In this document: positions 9,799-18,628 of the stretch, one piece after another
How positions within the stretch are numbered: position 1 is the stretch's first letter
How the letters are laid out: every line of letters starts with the position of its first letter
Program-made: the position numbers and the translations under genes
Source: Bacillus sp. AFS041924
GTDB taxonomy: Bacteria > Bacillota > Bacilli > Bacillales > Bacillaceae_G
DNA: 64,000 bases
Direction: 5' to 3'
NCBI RefSeq assembly: GCF_002577195.1
Contig: NZ_NULG01000038.1
Coordinates: forward strand, 48,327 to 112,326
The notes under the pieces: generated by a model
Databases searched by the model: none
Told to the model about the DNA's origin: nothing
Seen by the model: the letters and a program-made list of their open reading frames with translations, nothing else

Positions 9799-9810
9799 TA
9801 AAATACCAAT

Positions 9811-11229
9811 TTAGCCTATTTTAGTTTTATGATTATTGTTCGTCGTCTCAAGCGCACTTCTTTTCTTACCATATAATATATAAACAACAAGTCCAATAGC
9901 CATCCATGCAATAAAACGAATAAATGTAATACCTGGAAGACTAGCAATTAAGTAAACTGAAAATCCAATCCCGATTAATGGAATAAGTGGAACCAAAGGT
10001 GTTTTGAATCCTCTTTTTAATTCAGGACGTTTTACACGTAATACAATGATAGAAGAACAAATTAAAATAAATGCAGTTAACGTTCCAATATTAACTAATT
10101 CTGCAACTTCGTTAATCGGTGTAACACCTGCTACAAATGCAGTAATTAAACCAATTAATAAAGTAGGACGATAAGGTGTTTTATATTTAGGATGTAATTT
10201 TGTAAACCACTTTGGTAATAGACCATCTCGGCTCATTGAGAACCAAATACGTGATCCTGCAAGCATGAATGAGAACAATACTGATAAAATCCCTGTAATT
10301 GCAGCGGCAGAAATGATTAAAGTAATCCACTTCATTCCAATATTACTAAAAGCCTTTGCTACAGGTGCTGCATTATTAAGTGTTTCATATGGAGCCATAC
10401 CCGTAATAATAAGTGACATTGCAACATACAAGCATAAAGCAACGCCTAACGATATGATGACTGCAAGAGGTAAATCACGTTGTGGTCTTTTTGCTTCTTC
10501 TGCTGCTGTAGTTAGCGTGTCATAACCGAAAACAGCAAAGAATACTAGAGCTGCTCCACTCATTACTCCGTGGAAACCAAAAGGCATGAAAGGATGCCAG
10601 TTAGCTGTATCAATATGAAAACTTCCAACGCCAATAACTAATAGAATAATACCTAATTTAATTATAACCATTAAAGAGTTAAATTTAGAACCCATTTCAG
10701 TTCCAAATGTAAGTAAGCCTGCAATTCCCAGACTAACTAAAACTGCAATTAAGTCAACTTTATGACCTGCACCAGTACCAGGCGCGCCTTGAGCCCAAAC
10801 AGGAAGGTGTACACCCATTTGTAGTAAAAATTCTTGCATATAGCCAGACCATCCAATAGCGACTACCGCAACTACTAATGCATACTCAAGTAACAAATCC
10901 CATCCAATTAACCAAGCAGTACCTTCTCCTAATACAGCATAACTGTAAGTATAGGCACTTCCAGCTACCGGTATTAAACCAGCAAACTCTGCATAACACA
11001 AGGCTGCAGCTGCACTAGCTAATCCGGCGATTATAAATGATAAGAGAACTGCAGGACCAGCGTGCTCTGCTGCTGCCACACCAGTTAATACAAAGATACC
11101 AACACCTATAATGCCTCCTAAACCAATGGCAGTCAGTTGCCATAAACCTAGAACACGATTAAGCCCGGTATTTTTAGCTCCATCCATTTGAAGCTGTTCA
11201 ATAGACTTTTTTCTGAAGAAAGCATTCAT
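9811..11229 (-). CDS. APC-family amino acid permease (YfnA/CAT-like)
   Basis: 472-residue membrane protein with 12 to 14 predicted segments. The N-terminus has the family stretch LTAIGLGGIIGVGIFVLTG, where the unwound GGIIGxGIF helix binds the amino-acid substrate, followed by AGPAVLLSFIIAG and CYAEFAG. It most resembles cationic-amino-acid-type permeases such as YfnA. The start has an AGGGGGAG ribosome site. It is a single gene facing away from the adaptor gene. The substrate cannot be told from sequence alone. Confidence 0.85.
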   Translation of the reverse strand: MNAFFRKKSIEQLQMDGAKNTGLNRVLGLWQLTAIGLGGIIGVGIFVLTGVAAAEHAGPAVLLSFIIAGLASAAAALCYAEFAGLIPVAGSAYTYSYAVLGEGTAWLIGWDLLLEYALVVAVVAIGWSGYMQEFLLQMGVHLPVWAQGAPGTGAGHKVDLIAVLVSLGIAGLLTFGTEMGSKFNSLMVIIKLGIILLVIGVGSFHIDTANWHPFMPFGFHGVMSGAALVFFAVFGYDTLTTAAEEAKRPQRDLPLAVIISLGVALCLYVAMSLIITGMAPYETLNNAAPVAKAFSNIGMKWITLIISAAAITGILSVLFSFMLAGSRIWFSMSRDGLLPKWFTKLHPKYKTPYRPTLLIGLITAFVAGVTPINEVAELVNIGTLTAFILICSSIIVLRVKRPELKRGFKTPLVPLIPLIGIGFSVYLIASLPGITFIRFIAWMAIGLVVYILYGKKRSALETTNNNHKTKIG

Positions 11230-11910
11230 CTAAGACTCCCCCTTTTTTATGAATAATCTGTATTTTTAATAAATAACTACACACAAACTAAAATTGAGTG
11301 TAGAGTAATTAATTAGTTTGCAACGGGAGAGGTGTACTAATTCCCAGATTCTTTGAAAAAAAACAGTAATAAAATGAAAGATATGATTTTTTTCCAAATA
11401 TTACCGTAAGCGTTTTCTAATGTAAATAAAAAAAATAATAGAATAGAATGATATATTGGAAAAATTATCCTATACTACTATCATATTTTTTGTATTGTAA
11501 CATAGTTCAATAATACTAGGCAATAATAGTATGAATGTTTTTAATATTATATTTTAATCAAAAAGTATTTAATTTCTAACTAAATTTAGTGAAAGAATAT
11601 GAGAAAATACATAGGTTTATCAAAGGGTTCTAAGACTTTTTCAGTAGATTTTTTTCATCTAGTTTTTTGTTGAAGAGAAAAACATAAAATTAAAAATTAT
11701 TTTTTTGATGTTGAAATTAGAATATTCAGAAATAATAAAATTTTAATTAATAAATTGCAAAAGAGCGCATAAAAAGGACTATTTTAAAAAACATAACAAA
11801 TATTTCTCATTTTCTAAAAAATATCCTTGAAAGACTTTTTAAAACAATAGACAATAGATATAGAGGAGTCGAATTAACTGTTTTTTGCATGATAAGGAAG
11901 GGGTATATTG
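11230..11910. other. Very AT-rich divergent intergenic region, 680 bp
   Basis: Holds the promoters of the leftward permease and the rightward adaptor gene. A possible CcpA (cre) half-match lies at 11404-11418 (CCGTAAGCGTTTTCT, two mismatches to consensus). Nothing else stands out: no ORF with a ribosome site and no clear hairpin. Confidence 0.4.
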
Positions 11911-13188
11911 ATGGAATCGGCGAAAAGAATTGATGAGGAAAAAGAACAGGCAAAAGCAATAACGCCACGTCAGAAAAAATTTATTATAATAGGGATCATT
12001 ATTCTTTTAATCGTTTCTGTGATTCTTAGTTTAGTAGTACTTGAAATTAAAAAAAGTAAATCTAAAACATTACAGTTTGTCAGTCCAACAGTAAAAAGTT
12101 TTACTAAAACTGAAACTGTATCTGGTCGTGTTGTACAAAGTCATACTGATACAATTTATGTAAATCCAGGTAAAGGATCAATAAACGAGATCTTTGTTAA
12201 AGAAGGAGATACTGTCACAAAAGGACAAAAACTTTTTTCCTACGAGGATCCAACGATAGCGGCTGAACTTGGACAAGCAGAAGTAAATAAGAAGCTAGCA
12301 GAAACAACTGTTACACAGAAGAAAGAGCAAGTTGAATCTTTAGAGCAGGATATTCAAAACGCTAATTTAGAGACGACATCCGATCCAACTGATAAAACGA
12401 AAACAGATACAACTAAAACAAAAACAAAAACAGATACTACTGCAACGGATACATCAGTGATTCAATCACTGCAAATCGAACTAAATAAAGTAAAAGAAGA
12501 ACTAAATGCAGCTGAGCTAAAGGTAGAACAATATACACTTGAGGCTGAAAAACTAAAAGCTCAACAAGAATCACTAACTGTAAATAGCAAAAATGATGGT
12601 GTAATACTGAACTTGAACCAAAAAATTGGTCAAGGTTTTAAAGCAACAGACAAACAGCAAATTTCAATTATGCAAATTGCTTCAAATGAACCATTCCAAA
12701 TTGAAGGAAAGCTAACAGAAGAAGAGAAAGCAAAAATTGAACCTGGCCAAGCAATTAAGGTTACATCAAAGGTTGTTGCCAATAAGAGCTGGAAAGGAAG
12801 TATTTCAGAAGTTAGCAACTTTCCAATGAATAATACATCCTCTAATCAAGAAAAGAATACAAAACAAGCGACTGTTCCATATTACTCTTTTAGAGCAACA
12901 CTAGATTCTCAAGAGACCTTATACCCTGGTTATGAAACAAAGCTTACTGTTGTCGTAGAGTCAAAGGATTTATTAGCCGTACCTGAAACGAGTATCAAAG
13001 GATCAGGAAAATCGACTTACGTGTATACACTAAAAAAAGGCAAAATCTATAAACAAACTGTCAAAACTGGCCAAAAATCTGGAAAATACGTTGCAATTCT
13101 AAAAGGATTAAAGGAAGGGGATAAAGTAGGAAAGAATCCTAGCTGGACTGTCCGACCTGGTACTAAGATTGATTTAAATAAGAAATAG
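11911..13188 (+). CDS. HlyD/YknX-like membrane fusion (adaptor) protein
   Basis: Periplasmic-adaptor-type subunit that couples an inner-membrane ABC exporter to the wall side; 425 residues. Order: short cytoplasmic N-terminus, one membrane helix at about 25-47, a lipoyl/barrel half (GSINEIFVKEGDTVTKGQKL), a coiled-coil hairpin, the second barrel half (NSKNDGVILNLNQKIGQGF), then beta-barrel and C-terminal domains. The coiled coil is broken by a low-complexity Lys/Thr/Asp linker at about 150-185. A TTG lies three bases upstream; ATG at 11911 is better placed behind AAGGAAGGGG. No ABC ATPase or permease gene (MacB or YknYZ type) is adjacent, so its partner must be elsewhere. Confidence 0.85.
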   Translation: MESAKRIDEEKEQAKAITPRQKKFIIIGIIILLIVSVILSLVVLEIKKSKSKTLQFVSPTVKSFTKTETVSGRVVQSHTDTIYVNPGKGSINEIFVKEGDTVTKGQKLFSYEDPTIAAELGQAEVNKKLAETTVTQKKEQVESLEQDIQNANLETTSDPTDKTKTDTTKTKTKTDTTATDTSVIQSLQIELNKVKEELNAAELKVEQYTLEAEKLKAQQESLTVNSKNDGVILNLNQKIGQGFKATDKQQISIMQIASNEPFQIEGKLTEEEKAKIEPGQAIKVTSKVVANKSWKGSISEVSNFPMNNTSSNQEKNTKQATVPYYSFRATLDSQETLYPGYETKLTVVVESKDLLAVPETSIKGSGKSTYVYTLKKGKIYKQTVKTGQKSGKYVAILKGLKEGDKVGKNPSWTVRPGTKIDLNKK

Positions 13189-13192
13189 AAGA

Positions 13193-13242
13193 GACGATCA
13201 CTGAAGTAAATTTATTTTACTAAAGTGATCGTCTATTTATTT
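13193..13242 (+). terminator. Terminator of the adaptor gene
   Basis: GACGATCACT and AGTGATCGTC form a perfect 10-bp stem with a 21-nt loop, followed by a short T-rich stretch. Confidence 0.8.
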
Positions 13243-13261
13243 TCATGAAATCATAGGCAAT

Positions 13262-13290
13262 AAAAAGAGAGAACTTTAGAAGTTCCCTCT
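13262..13290 (-). terminator. Terminator of the MFS gene
   Basis: AGAGAGAACTT pairs with AAGTTCCCTCT (one mismatch); on the minus strand it runs into a T tract. Confidence 0.65.
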
Positions 13291-13324
13291 TACTTTATTA
13301 TGATATAAAAGCGTTTACAAAAAA

Positions 13325-14617
13325 TTATGCATTTATTTTTTGCGGAGGAAATGGAACAGCACGCAGTTCAGACGCTTCTTCTTTAATAGCAAATAAATAC
13401 GCGATCAATCCTAGTAAAGCAGTAATAATTAACATGAAAATTGAAGTAGTAAAGCTGCCTCCCGATGAGTCGCGTAACCAACCCATGATATAGCTAGAAA
13501 AGCCACCCATTAGGTTTGTAAATCCGATTAAACCTGCTGCGCGACCAGCAGTTTCTTGAGTTGAATATTTTACTAAAAACATATTACTTAGATGGAAGAC
13601 ACCACCTTGACATCCCATTGCAAGTCCCATGCAAACCCCTGCTAATATTGGGTTTGGAACAAAAACTGCTGTAGTTAAAAAGATAATCGTTAGTGAAAAT
13701 AAGATAGTTGCCATTAAACTCGGACGTCTTGTTTTATCTGCTAGAAAGCCACATGCAAGAACAAACCCAAGTGCAAATAACCACGATAAGGAAGTGATGC
13801 TCGTCATACCTTCTTTCGCAAACCCTTTTGCCTCGATTAAGTAAGTTGGCAACCAAATGCTTATTCCAAAGAAGAGGAAAGAACAGACTAACATACCAAA
13901 CCAGACAATCCAGAAACGATAATCCTGTATGAAATTTTTATTTCCATTTGAACTTCTTGCATGTTCTTTTGAATCAACTGGACGATGGATGAAAGCCAGC
14001 TCTTCTTTACTAACCCACGGATGCTCTGCAGGTGTGTTTCTTGTAAGAAAAATAAACATTGGAATATTAATTACTAGGTTAAATCCAGCTAGCATAAAGA
14101 AAGCTGCTTGCCAATGAAGTGATGAAATAACAAGTACTAATATAACTGCCCCAATTGCTGGTCCTAAATAGTTACCCGTAAGCCAAGAGGCTTGAGCACG
14201 ACCTAATTCTCGTTTGTTGAACCAAGCGGAAATAAATTTTCCTGAAACAGGAATCATCATTCCTTCTCCAAAACCGAGAATAATTCGACTTATTAAAAAT
14301 GCTTCATATGTAGTGGAGAGACCTGATGAAAACATAGTAAGAGTCCAAACAAATAATCCAGCTATAGCCGTTTTTCTCGCGCCAAATTTATCAATAATGA
14401 ATCCCCAAAAAAGATTCGAAACGCCATAAGCAATCGTAAAAACAAATGAAAGAAGACCAATTTTTGCATTTTTGTCAATACCTGTCATACCAAGTGCTTT
14501 TAAGAATTCTGGATCTGTTTGTATGACTGAAATGCCTACTTTATCAATTTGTCCGAAGAACCAAAAGAAAAAGATTGGTAAAGCAATTAAAAACCATCTT
14601 TTTTGTCTATGTAGCAT
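13325..14617 (-). CDS. MFS transporter, anion:cation symporter (organic/aromatic acid) type
   Basis: 430 residues, 12 membrane segments. The loop between segments 2 and 3 reads GFIIDKFGARKTAIAG, the MFS signature, and the sequence resembles the ACS family (glucarate, hexuronate, phthalate uptake). It diverges from the aromatic-degradation genes, and its promoter region carries the 18-bp palindrome also found before those genes. I infer that it imports the cluster's aromatic acid substrate. The start follows AAAGGAGAG. Confidence 0.85.
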   Translation of the reverse strand: MLHRQKRWFLIALPIFFFWFFGQIDKVGISVIQTDPEFLKALGMTGIDKNAKIGLLSFVFTIAYGVSNLFWGFIIDKFGARKTAIAGLFVWTLTMFSSGLSTTYEAFLISRIILGFGEGMMIPVSGKFISAWFNKRELGRAQASWLTGNYLGPAIGAVILVLVISSLHWQAAFFMLAGFNLVINIPMFIFLTRNTPAEHPWVSKEELAFIHRPVDSKEHARSSNGNKNFIQDYRFWIVWFGMLVCSFLFFGISIWLPTYLIEAKGFAKEGMTSITSLSWLFALGFVLACGFLADKTRRPSLMATILFSLTIIFLTTAVFVPNPILAGVCMGLAMGCQGGVFHLSNMFLVKYSTQETAGRAAGLIGFTNLMGGFSSYIMGWLRDSSGGSFTTSIFMLIITALLGLIAYLFAIKEEASELRAVPFPPQKINA

Positions 14618-14765
14618 TAAAGTTCTCTCTCCTTTAAAATCAATTAATTTCGTTAAACATTTGGGAGGAAAAAGCAGAATCTACGATACCTAACAAATAT
14701 GAAGTTCAAACAGACTTCACGTATTATTTTGGCTAAACCTTTATTATCAACTCCTTTTATTTTTT

Positions 14766-14783
14766 TGTTTTAAATATAAAACA
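14766..14783. promoter_or_regulatory. Candidate IclR-regulator operator 1
   Basis: TGTTTTAAATATAAAACA, an 18-bp near-palindrome that shares the TGTTTT-N-TAT half with operators 2 and 3. It lies about 150 bp upstream of the MFS start. Just beside it, GTTTC and GAAAC half-sites form a second, wider dyad (14786-14808). Confidence 0.5.
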
Positions 14784-14972
14784 GTGTTTCAATATTACTA
14801 TATGAAACTCTTTTAAAGATAAAATAATTAGAAAAGTTTGTCAATTGAGAAATTATTGAAAAAATTTTCCAATTTCACGTTCAAATAGCATTAATCCAGC
14901 GTTTTTCTAAGTCTTAAAAAATAGAATTATTGACAATAAATTCTGACAAATCTATAATTCAAATTGAAAAAA

Positions 14973-14990
14973 TGTTTTTTATATGAAACA
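14973..14990. promoter_or_regulatory. Candidate IclR-regulator operator 2
   Basis: TGTTTTTTATATGAAACA, 18 bp, about 60 bp upstream of the hydrolase start. It fits the consensus TGTTTTNTATWTGAAACA exactly. Confidence 0.6.
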
Positions 14991-15050
14991 AATTAGTTTT
15001 AATACCCCTAGGGGTTACATAATTTAGTAGAATTAGCGGAGGTACTGTGG

Positions 15051-15857
15051 ATGCCAATTAGTCATTTAAAAGATTTATCGATTCATTATCAAGAGTCAGG
15101 TAAAGGACAAGCATTAGTTATTCTACATGGTTTGGGAAACAATTCTCAGTCATGGAAGCATCAATTAAGTGAACTGAATGAGCATTATCGAGTGATTGTT
15201 TGGGATGCTCCAGGTTATGGGTTGAGTTCCGATTTAAAAGAGGAGTTTCATGAATTTTCTCAGTTTGCGAATGTACTAAAAGAATTTTTGGATAGTCTAG
15301 GGCTAGATTCTATTAATTTACTTGGTCATTCAATGGGATCTGCTATTGCAATCGATTTTACAAGCCGTTTTCCGCATATGGTCAATTCACTTATTATTTC
15401 AGACGCAACACGGGGAGCAGCAGGACTAACTAAAGAGGATAACGAACAAAAACTACAAAATAGATTAAATTCGATTGATCATCTAGAACCAAGTGAACTT
15501 GCTAGAAAAAGAGTAAAAGCATTACTGTCTCCGAATGCATCGTCTGAAATAGTCAAAGAGGCAGAACGCATCATGTCACAAGTACGTCCATCTGGTTATC
15601 GTTCTGTTTCATACTCTTTATCAAACTTAAACCAAATGGAGATTCTATCTTCAATATCTGTCCCAACTCTTGTTATGTGTGGGGAATTAGATCAAGTAAC
15701 ACCAGTAAGTGAATCACAAATATTTCACGAGTTGATTCCGAATTCAGAATTTGTTATTGTTCCAAATACAGGGCATTTATGCTATCAAGAAGACCCTAAA
15801 CTATTTAACCAATTCGTGGTAAACTTTTTAAAGAAACAACCAATAGGTCATAAATAA
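15051..15857 (+). CDS. Alpha/beta hydrolase (meta-cleavage-product-hydrolase or lactonase type)
   Basis: 268 residues with the alpha/beta-hydrolase fold signatures: oxyanion region LHGLGNNSQSW, nucleophile elbow GHSMGS (Ser94), acid in GELDQVTP and catalytic His in NTGHLCYQE. The start follows AGCGGAGG. As first gene of the aromatic cluster, its likely job is the C-C hydrolysis of the ring-cleavage product made by the extradiol dioxygenase at 17639, as BphD/MhpC-type enzymes do. Ester or enol-lactone hydrolysis (PcaD type) is the alternative; sequence alone does not separate them. Confidence 0.8.
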   Translation: MPISHLKDLSIHYQESGKGQALVILHGLGNNSQSWKHQLSELNEHYRVIVWDAPGYGLSSDLKEEFHEFSQFANVLKEFLDSLGLDSINLLGHSMGSAIAIDFTSRFPHMVNSLIISDATRGAAGLTKEDNEQKLQNRLNSIDHLEPSELARKRVKALLSPNASSEIVKEAERIMSQVRPSGYRSVSYSLSNLNQMEILSSISVPTLVMCGELDQVTPVSESQIFHELIPNSEFVIVPNTGHLCYQEDPKLFNQFVVNFLKKQPIGHK

Positions 15858-15908
15858 TAAAAATAGTTTTTCAAGCTGCGACAATATGTATTAGGAGAGG
15901 TTTGCTCA

Positions 15909-16703
15909 ATGGATAATGTAGAGAAAGAAAAATATAGCGCAAATTCATTAGTAAGAGGTTTAGAAATTATTAAGCTTTTTAATGAGGAACATCCTAGTTT
16001 GTCACTTTCTGAGATTGCAAAAAAGCTAGGTGTAAGCAGAACAGTACCTTATCGTTTACTTTACACACTTCAGTCAATCGGATACTTAACACAGGACGAA
16101 AATACGAAGCAATATTCGCTAACTCCAAAGGTTCTAGAATTAGGGTTCAGTTATATAAATAGCTTGAAAATACCTGAAATTGCACAACCATATATGGAGT
16201 CATTACGTGATGAAATCGGTGCATCTTGTCATTTATCAATCCTAGACGGACATGAAGTTGTTTATGTGGGTAGCGCTCCTGTTAGAGGTGTATCAGCAGT
16301 CAATGTGAACATTGGTTTAAGACTACCGGCTCATGCAACAGCAAATGGAAAGCTACTTCTTGCATACGAACCAAAAGAAAGTCTTATGCAGCTGTTCCAA
16401 GTTACAAATTTAACCCCATATACAGATAAGACTTTGACAACTCCTGGTGAGTTTATGGAGCAATTAGATAATATACGTCAAAATGGCTACTCTATAACGA
16501 GTGGAGAGTTTCATCAAGGTATTCATTCGATCGCTGCTCCAATTTACGGTAGAACAGGGAAGGTTTTAGCGGCATTGAATATTGTAGCTACTGAATTATC
16601 CTATCAGGAAGATTTTATGAATAAAGTTGCATTGCCTAAACTTCTGGATGTCTCTGTTTTACTATCAAACTATATGGGCTACAATGGCAGAGTTACAACT
16701 TAG
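15909..16703 (+). CDS. IclR-family transcriptional regulator
   Basis: 264 residues: winged helix-turn-helix at about 15-75 (SLSEIAKKLGVSRTVPYRLLYTLQ) and an IclR effector domain after about 85 (HATANGKLLLAY is the family's conserved stretch). IclR proteins commonly control aromatic-acid catabolism and bind an aromatic effector. It lies inside the cluster, 51 nt after the hydrolase, and is followed by its own terminator. The 18-bp palindrome at three nearby promoters is the best candidate for its binding site. Confidence 0.9.
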   Translation: MDNVEKEKYSANSLVRGLEIIKLFNEEHPSLSLSEIAKKLGVSRTVPYRLLYTLQSIGYLTQDENTKQYSLTPKVLELGFSYINSLKIPEIAQPYMESLRDEIGASCHLSILDGHEVVYVGSAPVRGVSAVNVNIGLRLPAHATANGKLLLAYEPKESLMQLFQVTNLTPYTDKTLTTPGEFMEQLDNIRQNGYSITSGEFHQGIHSIAAPIYGRTGKVLAALNIVATELSYQEDFMNKVALPKLLDVSVLLSNYMGYNGRVTT

Positions 16704-16724
16704 GTAATATCGTTAAAATGATAA

Positions 16725-16762
16725 ATATGGATTCCTACACAATGGGAATCCATATTTTTTTT
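16725..16762 (+). terminator. Terminator after the IclR gene
   Basis: ATATGGATTCC and GGAATCCATAT form an 11-bp perfect stem followed by a T run. Confidence 0.92.
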
Positions 16763-16898
16763 GCTCAAAAAACTAGTTATAAACCTTGTAAATACAATAT
16801 TTTAGTAGTGTTTTACTTTTGTGACATATCGAAATTTTCTAAAAACTATATTGACACAAATACTAATTCATTCTAGAATTATTTTATAGATAAAACAC

Positions 16899-16916
16899 TG
16901 TTTTGTATTTGAAACA
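16899..16916. promoter_or_regulatory. Candidate IclR-regulator operator 3
   Basis: TGTTTTGTATTTGAAACA, 18 bp, about 70 bp upstream of the cupin start and fitting TGTTTTNTATWTGAAACA. A partial inverted copy (TGTTTTGTATTTAA on the minus strand) follows within 30 bp. Confidence 0.6.
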
Positions 16917-16983
16917 AAAAGGCAATTAAATACAAAACATTTTGTTTAAAAAAAGAACAAACAATACAGGGAGGATTTTTAAA

Positions 16984-17517
16984 ATGACAAATGAAACTTT
17001 TTCAGTTAAAGAATTTGAAAAAAAATACGTGGCCCGCTTAGAAGACCGTACGCTTGATTGGAATGTATTAAAGTTTCAAGAGGAAATTGATCCTAGGTAT
17101 AAACGTGCTCAAATGCGTTATATTGGACGCGGTGCGACAGCGAATAATGACTCAAATGTAGTTGCAGCTGAACATTTTACATTAAGTACAATGGTTCTAC
17201 CTCCTGGCTGCATTGGACCTTTACACCTACACGATGATGTAGAAGAAGTGTTCTTCATTCTTGAGGGAGAAGTTACAGCTTTAATTCAAGAAGTTGGTAA
17301 AGATGAAGTTCATGAAATTAAATTAAATGCTAGAGATTGTATCAGTTCACCTCCTGGAGTTCATCGCGGCATTCGAAATGACGGAGATACTGAAGCACGT
17401 ATGTTAGTTATGCTTGGCGCAGTGAAACCAAATCTTCCAACATATCCAGAAGGAAGCGCTCTTGAAGAACTTCGCAAACAACGCGCTAAAGAAAGAGAAG
17501 CAATCATCAAAGGTTAA
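16984..17517 (+). CDS. Cupin-domain protein of the aromatic cluster
   Basis: 177-residue single-cupin protein. Motif 1 is seen as PLHLHDDVEEVFFILEG (His, His, Glu metal ligands) and motif 2 as PPGVHRGIRND (His). Such proteins can be dioxygenases, isomerases or metal-binding accessory proteins; the role here is not predictable. A longer frame opens at 16942, but ATG 16984 sits behind GGGAGG and is preferred. It has its own candidate operator and is followed by a terminator, so it may be a separate transcript. Confidence 0.8.
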   Translation: MTNETFSVKEFEKKYVARLEDRTLDWNVLKFQEEIDPRYKRAQMRYIGRGATANNDSNVVAAEHFTLSTMVLPPGCIGPLHLHDDVEEVFFILEGEVTALIQEVGKDEVHEIKLNARDCISSPPGVHRGIRNDGDTEARMLVMLGAVKPNLPTYPEGSALEELRKQRAKEREAIIKG

Positions 17518-17530
17518 TTAAAAAAATTGA

Positions 17531-17575
17531 AAAGGGACAGCTGCATTTTGGATAATTTTTGCAGCTGCCTTTTTC
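17531..17575 (+). terminator. Terminator after the cupin gene
   Basis: CAGCTGCA and TGCAGCTG form a perfect stem, with CCTTTTT after it. Confidence 0.85.
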
Positions 17576-17638
17576 AATAGAGTTAATAAAAGAAAGGCTT
17601 AATATAGATCGTTATCAAATTATTGGGAGGGATTATTG

Positions 17639-18565
17639 ATGCTAGGAATTACTCATTTAAGACATATCAGTTTGATCACACCAAACTTTGAGGAACAAGT
17701 AAATTTTTATGAAAAGGTTTGGGGGTTAGATCGTGTAGATGTTTCAGATGACAATCATATTGCTTATTTTCGAGGAGCAGGTCCTGAACATCATATTCTA
17801 AGCCTTCGAAAAGGAGAAAGAGCCGGTTTACATCATATCGCATTTGGAATGGTTGATAAAAATGCAGTCGATCGTGCAGCGGAAATATTACATTCTAAAG
17901 GTATACATATCATCGAAGAGCCAGGTTATTTGGACGAAGCTGGTGGAGGATACGGACTTCGATTTGTTGATCCAGAAAATCGCGTAATCGAGCTTTCTGC
18001 TTGGGTGGAGGTTCAAACGTCCATTTGGAACAATAAAAACGTGGACCCGGTGAAATTAAACCATGTAGTCATGAACACAAAGGATTTAGATATGATCGTC
18101 GAGTTTTATACAGACGTGCTTGGCTTTAAAGTAACAGATTGGAGCGAGCACCAAATGTCTTTCTTAAGATGCAATCGAAAACATCACTCTATTGCATTCA
18201 ACCAAGATGCACACGCTTCAGTGAATCATATTGCTTACGAAGTTGATTCGGTAGATGAACTAATGCGTGGCATTAGTAATGTTAGGAAGGCCGGACTAAG
18301 TGAGCTATGGGGTCCAGGTCGACATGGTCCTGGTAATAATATCTTCTGTTATTTTCAAGATCTTGGTGGGTTTGTCATGGAATACACATGCTATCTTGAA
18401 ACGATTGAAGATGAGTCCGAGTGGAGAGCACGCGTATGGAAACGTGTGCCACATTTAATGGATCAATGGGGAATTGCTGGCCCACCAAAGCCAGAAGCTC
18501 GTAAAGCGATGGGCGGAGAACCAGACACCGGTTGGGTCGATACAGAAGTTAAAGTACGTTCATAA
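17639..18565 (+). CDS. Type I extradiol ring-cleavage dioxygenase (two VOC domains)
   Basis: Cleaves a catechol next to the two hydroxyls, using Fe(II) and O2. 308 residues in two glyoxalase/VOC repeats, as in BphC and catechol 2,3-dioxygenases. The C-terminal repeat keeps the 2-His-1-carboxylate iron site: His142 (KLNHVVMN), His197 (SVNHIAYE) and Glu248 (FVMEYTC). ATG 17639 lies eight bases behind GGGAGG; a TTG three bases earlier is less likely. It follows a terminator, so a promoter must lie in the 60 bp before it. In the pathway it follows the diol dehydrogenase at 26718 and feeds the hydrolase at 15051. Confidence 0.88.
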   Translation: MLGITHLRHISLITPNFEEQVNFYEKVWGLDRVDVSDDNHIAYFRGAGPEHHILSLRKGERAGLHHIAFGMVDKNAVDRAAEILHSKGIHIIEEPGYLDEAGGGYGLRFVDPENRVIELSAWVEVQTSIWNNKNVDPVKLNHVVMNTKDLDMIVEFYTDVLGFKVTDWSEHQMSFLRCNRKHHSIAFNQDAHASVNHIAYEVDSVDELMRGISNVRKAGLSELWGPGRHGPGNNIFCYFQDLGGFVMEYTCYLETIEDESEWRARVWKRVPHLMDQWGIAGPPKPEARKAMGGEPDTGWVDTEVKVRS

Positions 18566-18628
18566 TTTTAAAATAAACATTCGGAACTAAAAGTATAAAA
18601 TGATCGGCTATGAAAAGGGGTGACGAGA

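Noticed and set aside
13305-13319. ATAAAAGCGTTTACA as a cre site
   Set aside because: It fits the consensus with one mismatch but lies in the 3' space between two convergent genes, where a CcpA site would have no obvious target.
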